From Alphaproteobacteria bacterium (GTDB lineage: Bacteria > Pseudomonadota > Alphaproteobacteria > UBA11222), in NCBI GenBank assembly GCA_009693835.1, contig SHWM01000021.1:1-35651 (forward strand): 35,651 nt of DNA, in the 5' to 3' direction. Within the stretch, counting starts at the first letter, position 1, and each line of letters begins with the position of its first letter. The notes under the pieces were generated by a model. It did not search any database, had not been told where the DNA came from, and saw nothing but the letters and a program-made list of their open reading frames with translations. Made by a program: the position numbers and the translations under genes. Positions 7,802 through 16,896 of the stretch are shown in pieces.

Positions 7802-9031
7802 TTATTCCGCCGCCACCGGGATGGGTTCGGCGTGAAGGATGCCCGCATCCTTCAGTGCCTTGATCCGATCCGCGCTATAACCCAGATATTTGCTCAATAC
7901 CTCTGCATTATGTTCGCCAATATAGGGCGCATGCAGTTCCAGCCGGCCGGGATAATGCGTGAAACGCTGTGGCACATTGGGTATCTGCAATTCACCAAAG
8001 CCGCGATCCTGAATGCTGCGCACCACATTGCGTTCAATCAGATGCGGGTGCGCCATCGCCTCCCCGATATTCAGGATCGGCGCGACCGGCAGATGCGCGT
8101 CCTGAAATTTTTTGATGATGGTTTCATCATCGGGCTGTTTACTGCACCAGGCCTGAATTTCCTCGGCCAGCTTGAAACGGTTTTCTGCGCGCAGCGGCAC
8201 AGTTGCATAGAGGGGATGCTCGATCAGATCCTCGCGTTCGATCACTTTACAGAAATCCGGCCAGACGCGCGGCGTCGCCATCAAAAACACGTAACCGGTG
8301 CGGCCCTTGAAAACGCCGATCGGGAAAATCGTGGAATGCAGATTGCCGAAACGCGTGGGCATCCCCGCCCCGCCAGAAGCCGAAGTCAATTGCACATTGA
8401 CATCGTGCATGTGGAAATAGGTATCCAGCAGGGAAATGTCGACATGCTGGCCTTCATTGGTGCGGGCGCGGTCCAGCAGCGCCGCCATGATGGTGCCAAA
8501 TGCATTGGCCCCGGTGCTGATGTCGCCGATCGCCATACCCGTGATCAGGGGCGGCCCATCCGGATACCCGATATTATCCAGAATTCCGGCATAGGCGGCG
8601 GCGATATAATCATATCCCGGCAGGTGGCTGAGCGGTCCCGTCTGGCCGAACGCCGATATGGAACACATCACCACCCGGGGGTTGATTTCATGCACCACGT
8701 CCCAGTTCAGGCCCATGCGGCCTATGGCGCCGGGCGAAAAAGATTCAATGAAGACATCGGCGTCCTTGATCAATTCCTTGATGATATGCAGGCCCTCCGG
8801 CGTTTTCGGATTCAGGCACAGCGACTTTTTGCCCCTGTTCTGCTGGATGAAATAGGCGCTGCGCCCGTTGCGCAGGGCGGGCAGGCCACGCGTCATATCG
8901 CCGCCCGGCGCAATTTCAATCTTGATGACATCCGCGCCGATTTCCGCCATTGCGCGGGTGCAGCTTGGCCCCGCCAGAACCTGCGTGAAATCAATAATCC
9001 TGTAGCCATCAAGAATTTGACGTTTCGCCAT
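7802..9031 (-). CDS. CaiB/BaiF family III CoA-transferase (paralogue 1)
   Basis: This 409-aa protein belongs to the family III (formyl-CoA transferase-like) CoA-transferases, which move CoA between acyl acceptors through an aspartyl-CoA thioester. The N-terminus VIDFTQ-like strand (RIIDFTQVLAGP), ADVIKIE, NRGKKSLCLNPKTPEG and AFGQTGPLSHLPGYD are family hallmarks. D170 in GMAIGDISTG is the expected catalytic Asp. A good ribosome site (GGGAGGCGAGG) precedes the ATG. It is closely similar to the next gene upstream (9144-10382) without gaps through the first 200 residues, so the two are tandem duplicates. The acyl substrate cannot be deduced. Confidence 0.92.
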   Translation of the reverse strand: MAKRQILDGYRIIDFTQVLAGPSCTRAMAEIGADVIKIEIAPGGDMTRGLPALRNGRSAYFIQQNRGKKSLCLNPKTPEGLHIIKELIKDADVFIESFSPGAIGRMGLNWDVVHEINPRVVMCSISAFGQTGPLSHLPGYDYIAAAYAGILDNIGYPDGPPLITGMAIGDISTGANAFGTIMAALLDRARTNEGQHVDISLLDTYFHMHDVNVQLTSASGGAGMPTRFGNLHSTIFPIGVFKGRTGYVFLMATPRVWPDFCKVIEREDLIEHPLYATVPLRAENRFKLAEEIQAWCSKQPDDETIIKKFQDAHLPVAPILNIGEAMAHPHLIERNVVRSIQDRGFGELQIPNVPQRFTHYPGRLELHAPYIGEHNAEVLSKYLGYSADRIKALKDAGILHAEPIPVAAE

Positions 9032-9143
9032 GCCTCGCCTCCCGCGTTACGCAGGCACTATTATTGCGGCACGTGAAGCCGCCTCATGCCTGTCCTTTCC
9101 GGCAGCATGCGCGACAGGGCCGTTGCCGTCAAGCTTTGGCGGC

Positions 9144-10382
9144 TTACTGCGCCACCTTCATCCCTTCGGGAAGCGGCAGCGCATGCAGTACGCCAGACGC
9201 ATGCAGATCGGCAATTTTGCCCGCGCTGTAACCAAGATGTTTTTGCAGCACATATTCATTATGTTCGCCAAGGAATGGTGCCAGCAACTCCGGCCGTTCG
9301 GGATGTTTGGAAAGGCGTATCGGTATGCGCGGGAATTGCCAGTTTCCCATTCCGCGGTCATCATCATGCTGCGCCACTTCGCGCTCGATCAGATGCGGTT
9401 CCGCCAGCGCCTGGGATATCGAAAGGACCGGTGCGACGGGCAGATGGGCCTCGCGGAATTTATTGATGATGGCGTCGTCGCTGGGTTGGCTGGCGCACCA
9501 GGCCTGAATGATGTCCGCCAGCGCGTAGCGGTTTTTCGCCCGCGCCTCCAGGGTGGCGTAATCAGGATGTTCAATCAGGTCTTCGCGCCCGATCACCTTG
9601 CAGAACATCGGCCAGTCCTTTGGCACTGATAGAATAAAAATATATCCTTCGCGCCCCTTGAAAACACCAACCGGCGCAACCGTCGCATGCAGGTGGCCAA
9701 ACCGTGTGTTCTCCATGGCCCCCTTGCTACCGGTATAGGCCTGCACATTGAGTTCATGCATATGCATGTACGTGTCAAGCAGAGTAATATCCAGATATTG
9801 GCCTTCATTGGTGCGGGCGCGATCCAGCAGCGCCGTCACGATGGCGGCATAGGCGTTCACCCCGGTACTGACATCGCCCATCGCCATGCCTGTCAGCAAG
9901 GGCGGCCCATCCGGATAGCCGATATTATCAAGAATCCCGGTGTAGGAAGCAGCAATATAATCATAGCCGGGCAGATGGCTGAGCGGGCCGGTTTGCCCGA
10001 ACGCCGAAACCGAGCACATCACCAGCCTGGGATTTAGTTCATGCACCACTTCCCAGCCAAGGCCCATGCGCGCCATGACGCCCGGCGAATAATTCTCTAC
10101 GAACACATCGGCGCTACGCAGCAGATCCTTGAGAATTTCCAGCCCTTCCGGCGTTTTGGGATTGAGGCACAGGGATTTCTTGCCACGGTTCTGCTGCAGG
10201 AAATAGCCGCTGCGGCCATTCTGCATCCAGGGCATCATGCGGGTCAGATCGCCGTCCGGCGCGAATTCCACCTTGATGACTTCGGCCCCCATTTCCGCCA
10301 GCATTCGTGTGCCGCTGGGTCCAGCCACGGCATGGGTAAAATCTATAACCTTGTAGCCATCCAGAACGTGACGCTGCGCCAT
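9144..10382 (-). CDS. CaiB/BaiF family III CoA-transferase (paralogue 2)
   Basis: The 412-aa protein aligns along its whole length with its downstream neighbour. It shares NRGKKSLCLNPKTPEG, SAFGQTGPLSHLPGYDYIAA, GILDNIGYPDGPPL and ALLDRARTNEGQ, with D170 in GMAMGDVSTG as the expected catalytic Asp. Conservative substitutions are spread throughout, so the duplication is old. The two could form a heteromer or serve two steps or substrates. A GGAGGGGC ribosome site precedes the ATG. About 100 bp separates it from the third CoA-transferase upstream, so an internal promoter is possible. Confidence 0.92.
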   Translation of the reverse strand: MAQRHVLDGYKVIDFTHAVAGPSGTRMLAEMGAEVIKVEFAPDGDLTRMMPWMQNGRSGYFLQQNRGKKSLCLNPKTPEGLEILKDLLRSADVFVENYSPGVMARMGLGWEVVHELNPRLVMCSVSAFGQTGPLSHLPGYDYIAASYTGILDNIGYPDGPPLLTGMAMGDVSTGVNAYAAIVTALLDRARTNEGQYLDITLLDTYMHMHELNVQAYTGSKGAMENTRFGHLHATVAPVGVFKGREGYIFILSVPKDWPMFCKVIGREDLIEHPDYATLEARAKNRYALADIIQAWCASQPSDDAIINKFREAHLPVAPVLSISQALAEPHLIEREVAQHDDDRGMGNWQFPRIPIRLSKHPERPELLAPFLGEHNEYVLQKHLGYSAGKIADLHASGVLHALPLPEGMKVAQ

Positions 10383-10482
10383 ATTGCCCCTCCTGATATC
10401 TTCGTGGCCTTTTCAAGCCCCCTATCGTTATTGGACACAGCTTGCGCCGGATGGTAAAAACCGTCAAGCACCCTGAACCAGA

Positions 10483-11616
10483 TCATTTCAACAGGTCATT
10501 ATGTTCGCCGAGCTTTGGCGCGCGGTGGCGGTACGGCAGGCGGGCGCTGTCAAGTTTCAATGGCAGCGTTACCTGAGGGGTGGAGCCATCGGCCCCTTTC
10601 TGCATCAGGCCGCTGGCCTCGGTCTGCGGATGCTCAAACGCCTCCAGCACCGTATGCACGGGTGCATTCGGCACGCCAACCCCGTCCAGCACCGCCATCC
10701 AGTGCGCGCGGGTGTTAGCAAGCATGACATCGCCCATCAACTTGCTGAGCTCCAGTTCATGTTTGGAACGGTCACGAGGCGTGGCGAAACGCGCTTCCTC
10801 GGCCCATTCAGCATGTCCGAGCGCCGCGCACAGCTTGCGGAACTGATAATTGGTGCCGGCAGTGATGATCAATATCCCGTCCGAGGCCTGAAAACCCCGG
10901 TTGGGCGCCAGCCCGCCGGGGCCGCGCAACCCAAACCGGCCCGGCGATTTGCCGGTCATCCGGACCGTGGCCATCGGCATGGTCATCCAGCTCATGGCGG
11001 TTTCATACAACGCCACGTCGACCTGCCCGCCTGCCCCGCTGTCCTTGCGCGCCAGCAGTTTGGTCAGAATACCCATCGCCGCCCACATGCCGGTGCCCAT
11101 GTCCACAATCGGCACACCCACCCGGCACGGCTCGCCGCCTTCCGGCCCCGTCACATGGCACAGGCCGGTAAAGGCCTGCATCAGCGGATCATAGCCCGGC
11201 AGCCGCGACATCTCGCCCGTGCCGCCGAACGCACCGAGATTACAATATATGAGTGTCGGCTTCTCCGGCGCCAGCGAGGCACCATCCAGTCCCAGCTCCT
11301 CCACAACGCCGGGCCGCAAATTCTGTAACACCACGTCCGCGCGATCAAGGATCAGCCGGCGCAGCCGGGCCAGTTCCTGCTTGTCGGTAAAATTGACGGT
11401 GACGGATTTCTTGTTGCGATTAAAGGTCTCGAACATCATCGAGAAGCCGTGATCGCCATGCGGCCCCCAGATGCGGGCGGCGTCGCCGCCTTCGGGATGC
11501 TCCACCTTGATCACCTCGGCCCCCATTTCGCCCAGGATCAGTGCGGCGAAGGGTGCGGCCAGGCTGCTGCCTAGTTCTATTACCGTAATTCCCTGCAAGG
11601 GCAGTGCTGTGCTCAT
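10483..11616 (-). CDS. CaiB/BaiF family III CoA-transferase (third, divergent)
   Basis: This 377-aa family III CoA-transferase is shorter and more distant than the tandem pair. Visible features are VIELGSSLAAPFAALILGEMGAEVIKVE at the N-terminus (quoted by its ends VIELGSS and VIKVE), NRNKKSVTVNF, LGAFGGTGEMSRLPGYDP and D172 in VDMGTG as the predicted catalytic Asp. It is the first gene of the minus-strand run and is divergent from the crotonase gene across about 80 bp. It probably activates or recycles CoA for the same catabolic route as the neighbouring genes. Confidence 0.9.
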   Translation of the reverse strand: MSTALPLQGITVIELGSSLAAPFAALILGEMGAEVIKVEHPEGGDAARIWGPHGDHGFSMMFETFNRNKKSVTVNFTDKQELARLRRLILDRADVVLQNLRPGVVEELGLDGASLAPEKPTLIYCNLGAFGGTGEMSRLPGYDPLMQAFTGLCHVTGPEGGEPCRVGVPIVDMGTGMWAAMGILTKLLARKDSGAGGQVDVALYETAMSWMTMPMATVRMTGKSPGRFGLRGPGGLAPNRGFQASDGILIITAGTNYQFRKLCAALGHAEWAEEARFATPRDRSKHELELSKLMGDVMLANTRAHWMAVLDGVGVPNAPVHTVLEAFEHPQTEASGLMQKGADGSTPQVTLPLKLDSARLPYRHRAPKLGEHNDLLK

Positions 11617-11698
11617 CTATGGCTCCCGTTCAATGTAACTGGATATTACCCCGTGGCTGGCTTAAAACTACGCTAAACGCAGCATAAAGGGAAAGCCC

Positions 11699-12478
11699 AT
11701 GCCAGACATTCTGTTCGAAGTTAAAAACAAGGTCGCGACGATCACCCTGAACCGGCCGGAAACACGCAATGCGTTCAGCGATGAAATGCTGCTGGGCTGG
11801 GCGTCTGCCGTGCGGGAATCCCAAGCGCGCAATGACATCGCCGTGGTGGTGCTGACCGGTGTAGGCAAGGCGTTTTGTTCCGGGGGCGATCTTTCCACCA
11901 TGGGCAAGGATGAAACGCCCAATCAGTTCAAGGAATATCTGCTGACCCGGGTGCACCCCGTGGCGCGCGCCGTGGGCGCCCTGGACAAGCCCTATATCTG
12001 CGCCGTGAATGGCGCGGCGACGGGTGCTGGCATGGATATGGCGCTCTATGCCGATATCCGCTTTGCCGCCGCAAGCGCCCGGTTTGCCGAATCCTATGTC
12101 AAGGTGGGCCTGGCGCCCGGCGATGGCGGCGCGTTTCTGCTGCCCCGTCTCGTGGGCCTGACCAAGGCGCTGGAGCTGCTATGGACCGGAGATCTGTTCA
12201 GCGCCGAAGAGGCCGAACGTCTGGGCATTGTCTCCAAGGTGCTGCCCGATGATCAATTGATGCCGCATACTTTGGCTTTCGCGGAACGGCTGGCCAACGG
12301 CCCGGCGCTGGCCATCCGCATGACCAAGAAGGCCGTCTATGACGGGCTGCGCAGCGATCTGTTCCAGGCGCTCGAATCCGTGTCGTCCGCCATGGGCATT
12401 CTGTCCTTTTCGCATGACCACAAGGAAGCCGTGTCCGCATTCATGGAAAAACGCACCCCAAAATTTGAAGGGCGGTAA
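11699..12478 (+). CDS. Enoyl-CoA hydratase/isomerase (crotonase) family protein
   Basis: The 259-aa crotonase-fold enzyme would hydrate or isomerise an enoyl-CoA. Landmarks are ITLNRPETRNAFS, the first oxyanion-hole segment KAFCSGGDLS (about residues 57-66), the second VNGAATGAGMDMAL (103-116), ARFAESYVKVGLAPGDGG, and SAEEAERLGIVSKV. The ATG at 11699 has an AAAGGGA ribosome site. It is divergent from the CoA-transferase run. The exact reaction within the superfamily (hydratase, isomerase or hydrolase) cannot be set from the motifs. Confidence 0.92.
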   Translation: MPDILFEVKNKVATITLNRPETRNAFSDEMLLGWASAVRESQARNDIAVVVLTGVGKAFCSGGDLSTMGKDETPNQFKEYLLTRVHPVARAVGALDKPYICAVNGAATGAGMDMALYADIRFAAASARFAESYVKVGLAPGDGGAFLLPRLVGLTKALELLWTGDLFSAEEAERLGIVSKVLPDDQLMPHTLAFAERLANGPALAIRMTKKAVYDGLRSDLFQALESVSSAMGILSFSHDHKEAVSAFMEKRTPKFEGR

Positions 12479-12503
12479 GTTCCTGCTTAACAGTTATAAC
12501 AAA

Positions 12504-12535
12504 GCCGCAGGCCAAAACATTTTCCCGCGGCCTTT
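12504..12535 (+). terminator. Weak possible terminator after the crotonase gene
   Basis: A GCCGC/GCGGC stem (12504-12508 with 12527-12531) is followed by CTTTTC. The stem is short and the loop long, so this is only a candidate. Confidence 0.25.
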
Positions 12536-12543
12536 TCATATGT

Positions 12544-13114
12544 CTAAAACCGGATGCTTATCCCGGCAACCGCGGACCAGTCAGCGGTAAGCTGCACGCC
12601 GTTGACATATTGATAGACTGGTTTTTGAACGAAGCCATAGAGCTGCATATCCGGGTTCACGGCAAATGTTGCGCCGGGGCTAAAATAGACATGTTTCCCA
12701 CCTGTATCTTCCGGTTCCGCTTCCGATCCTCTATCCCGCGCGACGAACAACGTATTGATCTGCGCTATCAGCCCTATTTTCGGGGTGAGTTCATAATGGT
12801 ACCCGAGATCGGCTGAAATCCGATGGCCAGGTTCATAATTTTCGTGCCTGTTCAGCGGCTGCTGCCATACGCCACTGATAACGCCCCTGCACCCGTATAT
12901 CCCCCAGCCGCGTAAAATCCCAGCTTTCGGGGATTGTCGCGCCATGATGATTATGGATATGTAGGTGATCGCGATCCGTCACTGGTATCGCGGCTGAAAA
13001 ACCCAGCCGTTCATTCACCGCATAATCGATAACCGCCTGAACATTCCGGTTGCGGGTTTTGACCTCGTCATGGTGACGGGCTATCTGGCCAACAGCGACG
13101 TCGTCATTGCCTGA
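12544..13114 (-). pseudogene. Decayed outer-membrane beta-barrel protein (internal deletion with frame change)
   Basis: Two minus-strand frames together spell parts of one protein. The upstream part runs from an in-frame stop at 13115-13117 through EVKTRNRNVQAVIDYAVNER, then VTDRDHLHIHNHHG, and ends around GRYQW near 12870. The downstream part, in another frame, begins around SGVWQQPLNRHENY and continues through ISADLGYHYELTP, a barrel-like strand region and a C-terminal ISIRF ending in Phe, as outer-membrane barrels do. The join lies at about 12865-12880, where a middle segment appears deleted out of frame. The N-terminus and signal peptide are also missing. It looks like a transporter-type porin relic. 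I cannot name a substrate. Confidence 0.7.
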
Positions 13115-13131
13115 TCAGGGCTGATCCTGAT

Positions 13132-13346
13132 TTATATATTCCGTCCGCAATGTTCCGCGCTGTGCTTTTGAGCTGCATCCGGCGAGACCCGGTTCAGGTC
13201 CCGATCCAGCAGGATGGTCTCAACGCCATGTGCACCGCAAACGACGGTTTCAGAAACCCAAGACCCATCATGCCGCGCATGGGCAGCAAAGAATGGACAA
13301 CCAAAAACGCCGCCGCCAATACCGCTATGAGGCGGGTATCCCCCAC
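13132..13346 (-). pseudogene. Frameshifted small membrane-anchored protein, DUF2946-like
   Basis: A GTG at 13346 could start a hydrophobic segment (LIAVLAAAFLVVHSLLP). The plausible continuation SWVSETVVCGAHGVET ... DAAQKHSAEHCGRN ends at the TAA 13132-13134 but lies in a different frame, so a shift near 13260-13290 is needed. The pattern of an N-terminal helix, a VCxAHG motif and a His/Cys-containing tail recalls DUF2946 proteins, which often precede metal-related outer-membrane genes. Here it directly precedes the decayed barrel gene, so the pair looks like one dead locus. The family call is from memory and tentative. Confidence 0.45.
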
Positions 13347-13384
13347 TAGTACTAGGCTCTTTCAGAAGAATATGTCAATGTCAC

Positions 13385-13401
13385 GCACGTGCCAAACGTG
13401 C
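13385..13401. promoter_or_regulatory. Inverted repeat upstream of the MDR reductase, possible operator
   Basis: GCACGT (13385-13390) and ACGTGC (13396-13401) form a perfect 6-bp inverted repeat about 40 bp before the reductase start. This is the size and place of a dimeric repressor site, but no regulator gene lies nearby. Confidence 0.3.
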
Positions 13402-13438
13402 CGCCAGGTACAAATATGAAAATCGAAAGGGACGCCTC

Positions 13439-14482
13439 ATGCGCAATCTGTCCAACCGGCAAATTGTACTGGCCGCCCGCCCGAAAGGCGCGCCCAAGGA
13501 CAGTGATTTCAGATTTACAGAAAGTCCTGTTCCCGAGCCGGGACCCGGCCAGATGCTGTGCCGAGTGATCTATCTGTCACTCGATCCTTATGTCCGGGGA
13601 CGGATGAACGATGGGCCATCCTATGCCGCCCCCGTGCAGATTGCCGGTGTGATTACCGGACGCACGGTTTCCCAGGTGATGGAATCAAATCTGGACGGGT
13701 ATGCGCCGGGGGATTTCGTATTTTGCGACACGGTCGGCTGGCAGGAATATGGCGTTATCGACGCCAGCGCGCTGGGCCTGCGCAAGGTCGATCCACAACA
13801 GGCGCCGATCAGCGCTGCGTTGGGTGTGCTTGGCATGACGGGCTTTACTGCCTGGTATGGCCTGCTGGAAATCGGCGCGCCCAAGGCCGGCGAAACGGTG
13901 GTGGTGTCGGCGGCAACCGGTTCGGTGGGGTCGCTGGCCGGCCAGATCGCGCGGATCAAGGGCTGCCGCACCGTGGGCATTGCAGGCGCGGCGGAGAAAT
14001 GCGCCTTTGCGGTGGAAACGCTGGGCTATGACGCCTGCATCAGCCATCACAGCAACAATCTGGACGCCGAACTGCGTGCCGCATGCCCGAAAGGCATCGA
14101 CGTGTATTTTGAAAATGTGGGCGGCAAGGTGTTTGAGGCGGTGTGCCCGCAGATGAATAATTTTTCGCGCATTGTGCTGTGCGGCGGCATTTCGGGCTAT
14201 AACGCCACGGAATTGCCGCACGGGCCGAACAAGCTGGCCTCTGTGATGATGAGCATGATCGGGCGGCGCATGACGGCAGCCGGATTTGTCATTGGCGATC
14301 ACCGCAGCCGTTTTAATGAATTTCAAACCCAGGTCAGCGGCTGGCTGCGGGAAGGCAAGGTGCGGCACCGCGAGGACATCATCCAGGGGCTGGAAAATGC
14401 CGTGCACGCATTCCAGGGCCTGCTGGAGGGACGTAATTTTGGTAAGCAACTGGTGCAGATCAGTGATGATCCGACAAAATAA
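13439..14482 (+). CDS. NADP-dependent oxidoreductase of the MDR superfamily (YfmJ/CurA-like)
   Basis: The 347-aa zinc-independent medium-chain reductase resembles the leukotriene B4 dehydrogenase / prostaglandin reductase group (CurA, YfmJ), which reduces alpha,beta-enones with NADPH. Visible are the N-terminal LSLDPYVRGRM, the catalytic-domain LGMTGFTAWYGL, the Rossmann loop AATGSVGS at residues 158-165, and YFENVGG followed by LCGGISGYN, all typical. There is no cysteine/histidine zinc-binding set. A GAAAGGGA ribosome site precedes the ATG. It leads a compact plus-strand run with a methyltransferase and a SnoaL-like protein. Confidence 0.92.
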   Translation: MRNLSNRQIVLAARPKGAPKDSDFRFTESPVPEPGPGQMLCRVIYLSLDPYVRGRMNDGPSYAAPVQIAGVITGRTVSQVMESNLDGYAPGDFVFCDTVGWQEYGVIDASALGLRKVDPQQAPISAALGVLGMTGFTAWYGLLEIGAPKAGETVVVSAATGSVGSLAGQIARIKGCRTVGIAGAAEKCAFAVETLGYDACISHHSNNLDAELRAACPKGIDVYFENVGGKVFEAVCPQMNNFSRIVLCGGISGYNATELPHGPNKLASVMMSMIGRRMTAAGFVIGDHRSRFNEFQTQVSGWLREGKVRHREDIIQGLENAVHAFQGLLEGRNFGKQLVQISDDPTK

Positions 14483-14494
14483 AAGCAGCAAAAG

Positions 14495-15352
14495 ATGACG
14501 CAATCATCAGCGGGCAACAACGCGGCCCAGGCGGAACTATGGAACGGCGAAATGGGCCGTAAATGGGCGTTGGAACAAGATAGTCTGGATGCCATGCTGG
14601 CCCCGCTCGGCCTTGGCGGCATCGCAAAGGCCAATTTTGCGCCAGGCGAAAACGTCATCGATATAGGCTGCGGCTGTGGCACCACCAGCCTGGCAATCGC
14701 GGAAAAAGTCGGGTCTGGCGGACGGGTGCTGGGCGTCGATATATCCGAGCCGATGCTGGAACAGGCGCGCAGGCGCGCTGCCGCACTGGATAACGCGACA
14801 TTTAACCTGGCCGACGCCAGCGTGCATAAATTTGCGCCCGCCTCCGCCAATGTCATTTTCTCGCGCTTTGGGGTCATGTTCTTTGCAGACCCAACCGCCG
14901 CCTTCGCCAACATCCGCACCGTGCTGAAGCCCGATGGGCGGCTGTGCCTGGTGGTGTGGCGGCCGGTGAGGGAAAATCCATGGGTGATGAAAAGCCTGAT
15001 GATCGCGGCCAAACATGTTGTGATGCCCGCACCGCTTGGCCCAGAAGAGCCCGGCCCGTTTTCCTTTGGCGACCCGGCCCGCGTAACCCGCATTCTGGAA
15101 GGCGCCGGGTTCAAAAATGTGAAGCTGGAGCCGCAGGACCTGCTGATCACCATCGGTGCGGGGCGGGACCTGAATGGCGCGGTAGATTTTTTGCTCGGCA
15201 TTGGCCCCATCCGCATGATCTTGGCGGAACAGACGCCCGAGCTGCGCGAAAAAGTCAGCCAGGAAGTCAAGCAGTCGCTGGCCGCCGACTTTGGCCCGCA
15301 GGGCCTGCGCATGGGAACGGCCACCTGGATTGTAACGGCAACGAACAGATAA
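14495..15352 (+). CDS. Class I SAM-dependent methyltransferase
   Basis: The 285-aa methyltransferase has motif I VIDIGCGCG at residues 54-62, the acidic VLGVDISEPMLEQARRRA loop, NLADASVHKFAP, and FSRFGVMFFADP with a later LKPDGRLCLVVWR. This matches the UbiE/Methyltransf_11/25 group that methylates small molecules. It starts 12 bp after the reductase stop, so the two are co-transcribed. The substrate is not deducible from the sequence. Confidence 0.9.
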   Translation: MTQSSAGNNAAQAELWNGEMGRKWALEQDSLDAMLAPLGLGGIAKANFAPGENVIDIGCGCGTTSLAIAEKVGSGGRVLGVDISEPMLEQARRRAAALDNATFNLADASVHKFAPASANVIFSRFGVMFFADPTAAFANIRTVLKPDGRLCLVVWRPVRENPWVMKSLMIAAKHVVMPAPLGPEEPGPFSFGDPARVTRILEGAGFKNVKLEPQDLLITIGAGRDLNGAVDFLLGIGPIRMILAEQTPELREKVSQEVKQSLAADFGPQGLRMGTATWIVTATNR

Positions 15353-15365
15353 AAGGAGAACTGCA

Positions 15366-15791
15366 ATGAATGACGCACAAATTGACGCGATTGAACGGGC
15401 CTGTGAAAAGATCAGCATTTCCTATGCCCGGCATATAGATTTTTTCGAGTATGACGCCTTTGTTAATCTGTTTACGGAAGATGGCGAATTGCAGGTTCTG
15501 GGCGCCACGTTAAAGGGCCGCAACGCCATGATGGGTTTCCTGACCGCACGCCCCGCGAACCGGAAATCGCTGCATATTTTCACCAATATCTGGACCAATG
15601 TGATTGATGAAAACCATGCGGAAGGGGTGACCTATCTCAGCCTGTTCCGCGCCGATCAGGACGGCGAGAAAGCGGCCAAAGTGCCAGGCCCCATGATGGC
15701 CGGGTATTACAGGGATAAATTCGTGCGCACGCCGAAAGGCTGGCGTTTCGCGCGGCGCGACGCCACCATGCTGTTCGCCTGCCCGGTCTGA
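15366..15791 (+). CDS. NTF2-like / SnoaL-like domain protein
   Basis: This 141-aa single-domain protein has the alpha+beta cone layout of SnoaL-like proteins: an N-terminal helix (IERACEKISISYARHIDFF), a DAFVNLFTEDGEL strand-turn, GRNAMMGFL, and a C-terminal RFARRDATMLFA strand. Members act as small hydrolases, isomerases or dehydratases, or simply bind ligands. A clear AAAAGGAG ribosome site precedes the ATG. It is the last gene of the plus-strand run and ends 4 bp before the end of the convergent potA. Confidence 0.85.
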   Translation: MNDAQIDAIERACEKISISYARHIDFFEYDAFVNLFTEDGELQVLGATLKGRNAMMGFLTARPANRKSLHIFTNIWTNVIDENHAEGVTYLSLFRADQDGEKAAKVPGPMMAGYYRDKFVRTPKGWRFARRDATMLFACPV

Positions 15792-15795
15792 TCCG

Positions 15796-16896
15796 CTATT
15801 CCGTCAGCAACAGCGTATCGACGGCGCGCCAGCCGCACCGGACCCTGTCGCCCGGCGCAACCCGGGGGCCGCCGTTGCGGTTGCTATTGGTGATCTCCGC
15901 CATAAGCGGCTGTCCGGCCCCAATGTCGATGAACAGCTTGGAATGGCCGCCGAAATAGGCAATGTCCATTACTGTTCCATGCAAACTGATCTGCCCCTCC
16001 AGTCCACCCGGCTCATGCGAGATAATAATTTTTTCGGGCCGGACGGCCAGCGTCACAGACCCTTCCGCGTCCCCCTGCAGCTCAAGGATGCCCAGTTTTT
16101 CAGTATGGACCCGCACCCGGCCCGGCTGATCGGCTGGTCTGGCGGTCCCTTCAAACAGATTTATCTTGCCGATAAAATCGGCCACAAAACGGCAATTGGG
16201 CGCCTCGTACAATTCGCCCGGCGGCGCTATCTGCCGCACACTGCCTTGATGCATGACCGCAATGCGGCCCGCCATGGACAGCGCCTCGGACTGGTCATGC
16301 GTGACGATCAGAAAGGTAATGCCGACGGTTTTCTGCAAATGCACCATTTCCAGCTGCATGGCCTCGCGCAGCTTGGCGTCCAGTGCCGACAAGGGTTCAT
16401 CCAGCAGCAATACGGCGGGGCGCATCACCAGTGCGCGGGCCAGCGCGACACGCTGACGCTGGCCGCCGGATAATTCATCGGGATGGCTTTTTTCATAACC
16501 TGAAAGCTTTACCAGCCCCAGCGCCTCTTCGGTCCGCGCCATGATTTCATCGCGCGGCCGGCGGGCAATCTTCAGCCCATAGCTCACATTGGTTTCTACA
16601 TTCATATGCGGAAAAATCGCATAGGACTGAAACAGCATGTTGACCGGGCGATGGTTTGCCGTCACCCCCGTCATATCGCGCCCCTCAATCAGGATACGCC
16701 CCGCGTCCGGTGTTTCAAACCCGGCCAGCAGGCGCAACAGGGTCGTTTTGCCGCATCCCGATGGCCCAACCAGGGCAAAAAATTCCCCCCGCTTTATCTC
16801 CATCGAGACATTGTCAACCGCCTGGAGGCGTCCAAACTTTTTGCTTACCCCTTCAATGCGGATGATCGTGTCCTGACTGATTTGGGACGCCATCAT
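15796..16896 (-). CDS. potA: Polyamine-type ABC transporter ATP-binding protein
   Basis: The 366-aa ATPase has Walker A GPSGCGKTT at residues 44-52, the signature LSGGQRQR at 142-149, Walker B LLLDEP at 163-168 and the switch H200. A C-terminal TOBE-type domain (VRPEKIIISHE, then a VMDIAYFGGHSKLFID region) is typical of PotA/FbpC importers. It overlaps potC by 4 bp (ATGA) and is last in the operon. Together with the binding protein's similarity to PotD/PotF it would import putrescine, spermidine or a related amine. Confidence 0.93.
   Translation of the reverse strand: MMASQISQDTIIRIEGVSKKFGRLQAVDNVSMEIKRGEFFALVGPSGCGKTTLLRLLAGFETPDAGRILIEGRDMTGVTANHRPVNMLFQSYAIFPHMNVETNVSYGLKIARRPRDEIMARTEEALGLVKLSGYEKSHPDELSGGQRQRVALARALVMRPAVLLLDEPLSALDAKLREAMQLEMVHLQKTVGITFLIVTHDQSEALSMAGRIAVMHQGSVRQIAPPGELYEAPNCRFVADFIGKINLFEGTARPADQPGRVRVHTEKLGILELQGDAEGSVTLAVRPEKIIISHEPGGLEGQISLHGTVMDIAYFGGHSKLFIDIGAGQPLMAEITNSNRNGGPRVAPGDRVRCGWRAVDTLLLTE

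Noticed and set aside
7796..10457. Long plus-strand open frames opposite the CoA-transferase genes
   Set aside because: His/Arg/Gln-rich translations typical of antisense frames; the minus strand carries complete CoA-transferases with ribosome sites.
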